Below are positions 4,769 to 7,372 of a DNA stretch of 7,372 bases, in pieces. The notes under the pieces were generated by a model. The model saw only the letters and a program-made list of their open reading frames with translations. It made no database searches and had not been told where the DNA came from. The stretch is from Candidatus Omnitrophota bacterium (GTDB lineage: Bacteria > Omnitrophota > Gorgyraeia > Tantalellales > Tantalellaceae). Location of the stretch: NCBI GenBank assembly GCA_013204685.1, contig JABMSC010000086.1, positions 1-7,372 on the forward strand. The letters run 5' to 3'. Position 1 is the stretch's first letter, and each line of letters opens with the position of its first letter. A program made the translations under genes and the position numbers.

Positions 4769-6733
4769 CTATTCTTTTTTATCCTCTTTGTCCTCGTCTA
4801 CTTTGTAATCAGCGTCAACTACGTCTTCGTCTTTTTTCTCACCCGTATCGCCGGCCGGCTCACCGCCTGTTTGCTGTTCCGGACCTGGACCGCCTGCACC
4901 GCCAGCCTGCTGCTGCTGAGCCTGTTCCTGGGCGTGTTTATACATCTCTTCGGACAACTTGTGGCTGGCCTTTTGCAATTCCTCGGTGCACTTCTTTATC
5001 TCATCTACATTTTCAGATGTAAGCGCCTTCTTTGCTTTTTCGGCCGCTTCAGTGATCTGTTTCTTCTCATCTTCCGTGACCTTGTCCCCGTACTCTTTAA
5101 CTGATTTTTCTGCGGCATAGATCAGGCTGTCCAGCTGATTCCTGCCTTCGATGAGTTCCTTCTTTTTCTTATCCTCTTCCTCGTGTTCTTTGGCCTCGTT
5201 CTTCATCTTTTCTATCTCTTCCTTTGAAAGGCCGCTGGAAGATTCTATACGGATGGACTGCTCTTTGCCGGTTGCCTTATCCTTTGCTGAGACATGTACG
5301 ATACCGTTTGCGTCTATATCAAAGGTTACCTCTATCTGAGGAACACCTCTTGGAGCAGGCGGTATATCAGTAAGATCAAACTTACCAAGCGTTCGACTGT
5401 CTGTTGCCATCTCCCTTTCCCCCTGAAGCACATGTATCGAAACGGCAGGTTGACTGTCCATAGCTGTTGAAAAAATCTGACTCTTCTTAGCCGGAATGGT
5501 AGTATTCTTTTCGATAAGCTTTGTCATCACACCGCCAAGAGTCTCTATACCGAGTGATAAAGGAGTTACGTCGAGAAGAACCACGTCCGCAAGTCCTTCG
5601 TCACCACTCAAAACCCCGCCCTGAATAGCAGCGCCTACAGCAACAACTTCATCCGGGTTCACTCCTTTATGAGGCTCTTTGCCGAACACCTCTTTAACAA
5701 CTTCCTGCACCTTGGGCATCCTCGTCTGTCCGCCTACAAGTATTACCTCATCGATGTCGCTCGCAGAATACCCGGCATCCGCTAACGCTTTACGGCACGG
5801 CTCCTTGGTCCGATCCACAAGACTATCAACCAGCTGCTCGAGCTTGCTTCTGGTGAGTGCCATCGTCAAGTGTTTAGGACCGGAAGCGTCAGCCGTAATA
5901 AACGGCAGGTTTATTTCAGTCTGCAGGTTAGTTGAAAGTTCACACTTGGCTTTTTCAGCTGCTTCTTTAAGTCTTTGAAGCGCCATTTTATCAGCCCTTG
6001 GATCTATTCCGCTTTCTTTTTTGAATTCTTCCGCTATCCAGTTCATAATTTCCTGGTCAAAGTTATCTCCTCCAAGATGCGTGTCACCGTTGGTGGATTT
6101 TACTTCAAACACGCCTTCTCCCACGTCAAGGATGGAAATATCGAAAGTTCCGCCGCCAAGATCGAATACCGCGATCTTTTCATTCTTTTTGCTTTCCAGG
6201 CCATACGCCAGAGAGGCCGCTGTCGGTTCATTTATTATCCTTAAGACCTTTAATCCCGATATTTCACCCGCATCTTTTGTGGCCTGACGCTGCGAGTCAT
6301 TAAAATATGCCGGTACTGTTATAACAGCATCTGTTACCTTTTCACCCAGATAGTCTTCAGCGGTTTGTTTCATCTTCTGGAGTATCATCGCTGATATCTG
6401 GGGCGGGGTATATTCCTTACCTTGCGCTTCGACCATAACATTACCGCTACTGTCCTCATCCACCTTATAGGGAACCAACTTTTCCTCTTCTGCAACCTCG
6501 GAATGTTTTCTTCCCATAAACCTTTTTATGCTGAATATTGTATTATCCGAGTTTGTTACTGCCTGCCGCTTTGCCGGCTGGCCGACAAGTTTTTCACCGC
6601 TTTTGGTAAAAGCCACAACACTGGGTGTTGTTCTGGAACCTTCCGCGTTTTCGATAACCTTGGGTTCCTTACCCTCCATAACCGCAACACAGGAATTTGT
6701 AGTTCCCAGATCTATCCCAATTATCTTACCCAT
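4769..6733 (-). CDS. dnaK: Chaperone protein DnaK (Hsp70)
   Basis: DnaK is the ATP-dependent Hsp70 chaperone that binds exposed hydrophobic segments of client proteins, cycling with DnaJ and GrpE. The protein is 654 residues and complete. The nucleotide-binding domain shows phosphate-1 IGIDLGTTNS (5-14), the Lys70 region SIKRFMGRK, VPAYFNDSQRQAT (140-152), phosphate-2 FDLGGGTFDIS (190-200) and the adenosine motif VGGQTRMP (333-340). The linker DVVLLDVTPLSLGIET (383-398) leads into the substrate-binding beta domain, the helical lid (about 505-605), a Gln/Gly-rich spacer (QQQQAGGAGG) and the acidic tail with DVVDADYKV. The segment around residues 77-100 is the insert typical of Gram-negative Hsp70s. 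I chose the ATG at 6731-6733: AAAGGAGG lies 5 nt upstream. The adjoining in-frame GTG at 6734-6736 would be only 2 nt from that site. Confidence 0.98.
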   Translation of the reverse strand: MGKIIGIDLGTTNSCVAVMEGKEPKVIENAEGSRTTPSVVAFTKSGEKLVGQPAKRQAVTNSDNTIFSIKRFMGRKHSEVAEEEKLVPYKVDEDSSGNVMVEAQGKEYTPPQISAMILQKMKQTAEDYLGEKVTDAVITVPAYFNDSQRQATKDAGEISGLKVLRIINEPTAASLAYGLESKKNEKIAVFDLGGGTFDISILDVGEGVFEVKSTNGDTHLGGDNFDQEIMNWIAEEFKKESGIDPRADKMALQRLKEAAEKAKCELSTNLQTEINLPFITADASGPKHLTMALTRSKLEQLVDSLVDRTKEPCRKALADAGYSASDIDEVILVGGQTRMPKVQEVVKEVFGKEPHKGVNPDEVVAVGAAIQGGVLSGDEGLADVVLLDVTPLSLGIETLGGVMTKLIEKNTTIPAKKSQIFSTAMDSQPAVSIHVLQGEREMATDSRTLGKFDLTDIPPAPRGVPQIEVTFDIDANGIVHVSAKDKATGKEQSIRIESSSGLSKEEIEKMKNEAKEHEEEDKKKKELIEGRNQLDSLIYAAEKSVKEYGDKVTEDEKKQITEAAEKAKKALTSENVDEIKKCTEELQKASHKLSEEMYKHAQEQAQQQQAGGAGGPGPEQQTGGEPAGDTGEKKDEDVVDADYKVDEDKEDKKE

Positions 6734-6738
6734 CACTA

Positions 6739-6746
6739 CCTCCTTT
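6739..6746 (-). promoter_or_regulatory. Strong ribosome binding site of dnaK
   Basis: AAAGGAGG on the minus strand is a near-perfect Shine-Dalgarno sequence, 5 nt before the ATG at 6731-6733. It decides that ATG over the adjacent GTG at 6734-6736. It is the strongest ribosome binding site in the window, and contrasts with dnaJ and the FmdB-type gene, which have none. A folded element (6752-6806) ends 5 nt before it. Confidence 0.85.
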
Positions 6747-6751
6747 AATGA

Positions 6752-6806
6752 GCAGATAATTTACATTGCGGTAGCAATGTAAATTATAGGCCGTTAGGCC
6801 GTCTGC
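6752..6806 (-). promoter_or_regulatory. Possible three-way-junction RNA leader before dnaK
   Basis: In the minus-strand transcript GCAG/CTGC (6803-6806 with 6752-6755) can close a junction holding two hairpins. One is GGCC-TAAC-GGCC (6789-6800). The other is a perfect 14-bp hairpin, ATAATTTACATTGC with loop TACC (6756-6787). The element ends 5 nt before the dnaK ribosome binding site. The 14-bp arm is certain from the sequence; the closing 4-bp helix and the junction are inferred. The role could be translational control, transcript processing or mRNA stability, or it may just be an inserted repeat. Confidence 0.4.
6756..6787. repeat. Perfect 14-bp inverted repeat upstream of dnaK
   Basis: ATAATTTACATTGC (6756-6769) and GCAATGTAAATTAT (6774-6787) are exact reverse complements with a 4-nt loop. 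There is no U-tract on either side in the direction of dnaK transcription, so it is not an intrinsic terminator. It shares the core AATTTACA with the hairpin at 6857-6902. Confidence 0.95.
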
Positions 6807-6812
6807 GAATTA

Positions 6813-6849
6813 ACCCCGTTACAAATTTCAAAGAAATTTGTAACGGGGT
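6813..6849. repeat. Perfect 17-bp inverted repeat in the grpE-dnaK gap
   Basis: ACCCCGTTACAAATTTC (6813-6829) and its exact reverse complement (6833-6849) flank a 3-nt AAA loop. A 17-bp uninterrupted stem would be very stable in RNA, and could also extrude in DNA. It is followed on the minus strand by TAATTCGC and not by a U-run, so it is unlikely to be a classical terminator. It may be a copy of a dispersed palindromic element, or a processing or stability signal between grpE and dnaK. Confidence 0.95.
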
Positions 6850-6856
6850 AAAGTTC

Positions 6857-6902
6857 GGGCATACAATTTACAGTTTTTTGACAAAAGCTGTAAATTGTGC
6901 CC
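6857..6902. repeat. Long imperfect inverted repeat just after grpE
   Basis: GGGCA-TA-CAATTTACAG (6857-6873) pairs with CTGTAAATTGTGCCC (6888-6902) through 15 bp, interrupted only by a 2-nt TA bulge. The stem can extend inwards through T/A pairs at 6875-6878 with 6883-6886. It begins 5 bp past the grpE stop, a position where a 3'-end hairpin would stabilise or partly terminate the grpE transcript, but no U-tract follows it on the minus strand. Confidence 0.9.
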
Positions 6903-6907
6903 TTACT

Positions 6908-7372
6908 TTATTTAGATTTTTCTTTTGCCACTCTAACCTGCGCCGGCCTGAGAAGCCGGTCATTCAACATATACCCGGAGCGCACTTCTTCAAGTATCTC
7001 TCCGTCAGGATATTCATCTGTCTCATCGGCCGCCACTGCTTCATGAATATTTGGATCGAACATCTTACCTTCGGTTTCGATCCTTTTGACCCCGTTCTCC
7101 TCAAGTCTCTTATGAAATTCTTTCTGGACAAGCTTTATGCCGTCCATAACCGCCATCTTGTCCTCGGCCTTTTCCATAGCACCAAGGGCCATATCAAAAT
7201 TATCCATTATGGGGACCAGATCTGAAATAATGCCTTCATTGGCAAATTTCATTTGGCTTGTTTTTTCCTTTTCGAGACGTTTTCGGGTATTTTCATATTC
7301 GGCATGGACTTTCATCCATTTATCATGATATTCGTCTCGTTCATCCGCTTTTTTCTTCAAGTCTTCCAGTTC
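6908..7372 (-). CDS. grpE: Nucleotide exchange factor GrpE (partial, N-terminus off the window)
   Basis: GrpE is the homodimeric nucleotide exchange factor that releases ADP from DnaK. The C-terminal 154 residues are visible and the frame is open to the right edge, so the true start lies outside; the TTG at 7358-7360 within the frame is not a likely start. The visible N-terminal part is a charged coiled-coil segment (KKKADERDEYHDKWMKVHAE, then YENTRKRLEKEK) forming the long dimerisation helix. It continues into the four-helix-bundle region around LVPIMDNFDMAL. The beta-wing domain that contacts DnaK follows, with MFDPNIHEAVA and the GrpE signature VRSGYMLNDRLLRPAQVRVA. The stop at 6908-6910 is 174 bp upstream of the dnaK start. 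Any heat-shock regulation of the operon would be encoded beyond the window. Confidence 0.96.
   Translation of the reverse strand, partial: ELEDLKKKADERDEYHDKWMKVHAEYENTRKRLEKEKTSQMKFANEGIISDLVPIMDNFDMALGAMEKAEDKMAVMDGIKLVQKEFHKRLEENGVKRIETEGKMFDPNIHEAVAADETDEYPDGEILEEVRSGYMLNDRLLRPAQVRVAKEKSK

Noticed and set aside
4871..5104. Plus-strand open frames inside dnaK, dnaJ, accD and the DUF1015 gene
   Set aside because: They are antisense shadows of well-supported genes, with no ribosome sites or recognisable domains; several only look hydrophobic because of antisense codon bias.
6784..6789. Perfect TATAAT on the minus strand upstream of dnaK as a promoter
   Set aside because: It falls inside a palindrome arm and has no acceptable -35 hexamer at 16-19 bp.
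6879..6902. TTGACA on the plus strand within the hairpin after grpE as a -35 box
   Set aside because: No -10 hexamer follows at a usable distance, and no plus-strand gene lies downstream; grpE is on the other strand.
6734..6907. CIRCE/HrcA operator in the grpE-dnaK gap
   Set aside because: No TTAGCACTC-N9-GAGTGCTAA match is present. The palindromes have different sequences and spacing. A CIRCE site, if there is one, would be upstream of grpE, outside the window.

Overview
This is a bacterial window in which every supported gene lies on the minus strand, so transcription runs from high to low coordinates. In transcription order it reads grpE (5' part outside the window), dnaK, dnaJ, an FmdB-type zinc-ribbon gene, a VanZ-like membrane protein gene, a DUF1015 gene, accD, and the 5' part of a MalK/UgpC-type ABC transporter ATPase gene that runs off the left edge. 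Six genes are complete and two are cut by the edges. There are no RNA genes, insertion sequences or CRISPR arrays that I can support.

The DnaK nucleotide-binding domain carries the insert typical of Gram-negative (diderm) bacteria, and accD is a stand-alone bacterial carboxyltransferase beta gene. The composition is moderate in GC, and the gaps hold 7-bp tandem repeats and strong palindromes. Together these would fit a candidate-phylum diderm such as Omnitrophota/PVC relatives. That placement is impression only; nothing in the window proves it.

Right half (about 3500-7372): the Hsp70 chaperone set. GrpE is the nucleotide exchange factor, DnaK the ATP-driven chaperone and DnaJ the J-domain cochaperone. 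The gaps here are unusually decorated. The grpE-dnaK gap (173 bp) is almost entirely inverted repeats. The dnaK-dnaJ gap (137 bp) holds a GC-rich palindrome and about 4.7 copies of a heptamer abutting the dnaJ start codon. The dnaJ-fmdB gap (73 bp) holds further 7-bp repeats.

Left-centre (609-3433): a tight block of four genes. The FmdB-type stop is 1 bp from the vanZ-like start, vanZ-like overlaps the DUF1015 gene by 13 bp, and accD follows DUF1015 after 23 bp. This indicates co-transcription and probably translational coupling. AccD supplies malonyl-CoA for fatty acid synthesis. The other three have no firmly established function.

Left end (1-594): a well-formed sigma70-like promoter sits just past the accD stop and drives the ABC ATPase gene. 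It overlaps a small inverted repeat that could be an operator. The transporter's substrate cannot be told from this window.

I found no clearly new multi-gene system. The points most worth following are the hairpin array and possible three-way-junction leader before dnaK, the heptamer repeats that displace ribosome binding sites, the altered oxyanion-hole loop in AccD, and the coupled FmdB/VanZ/DUF1015/AccD block.
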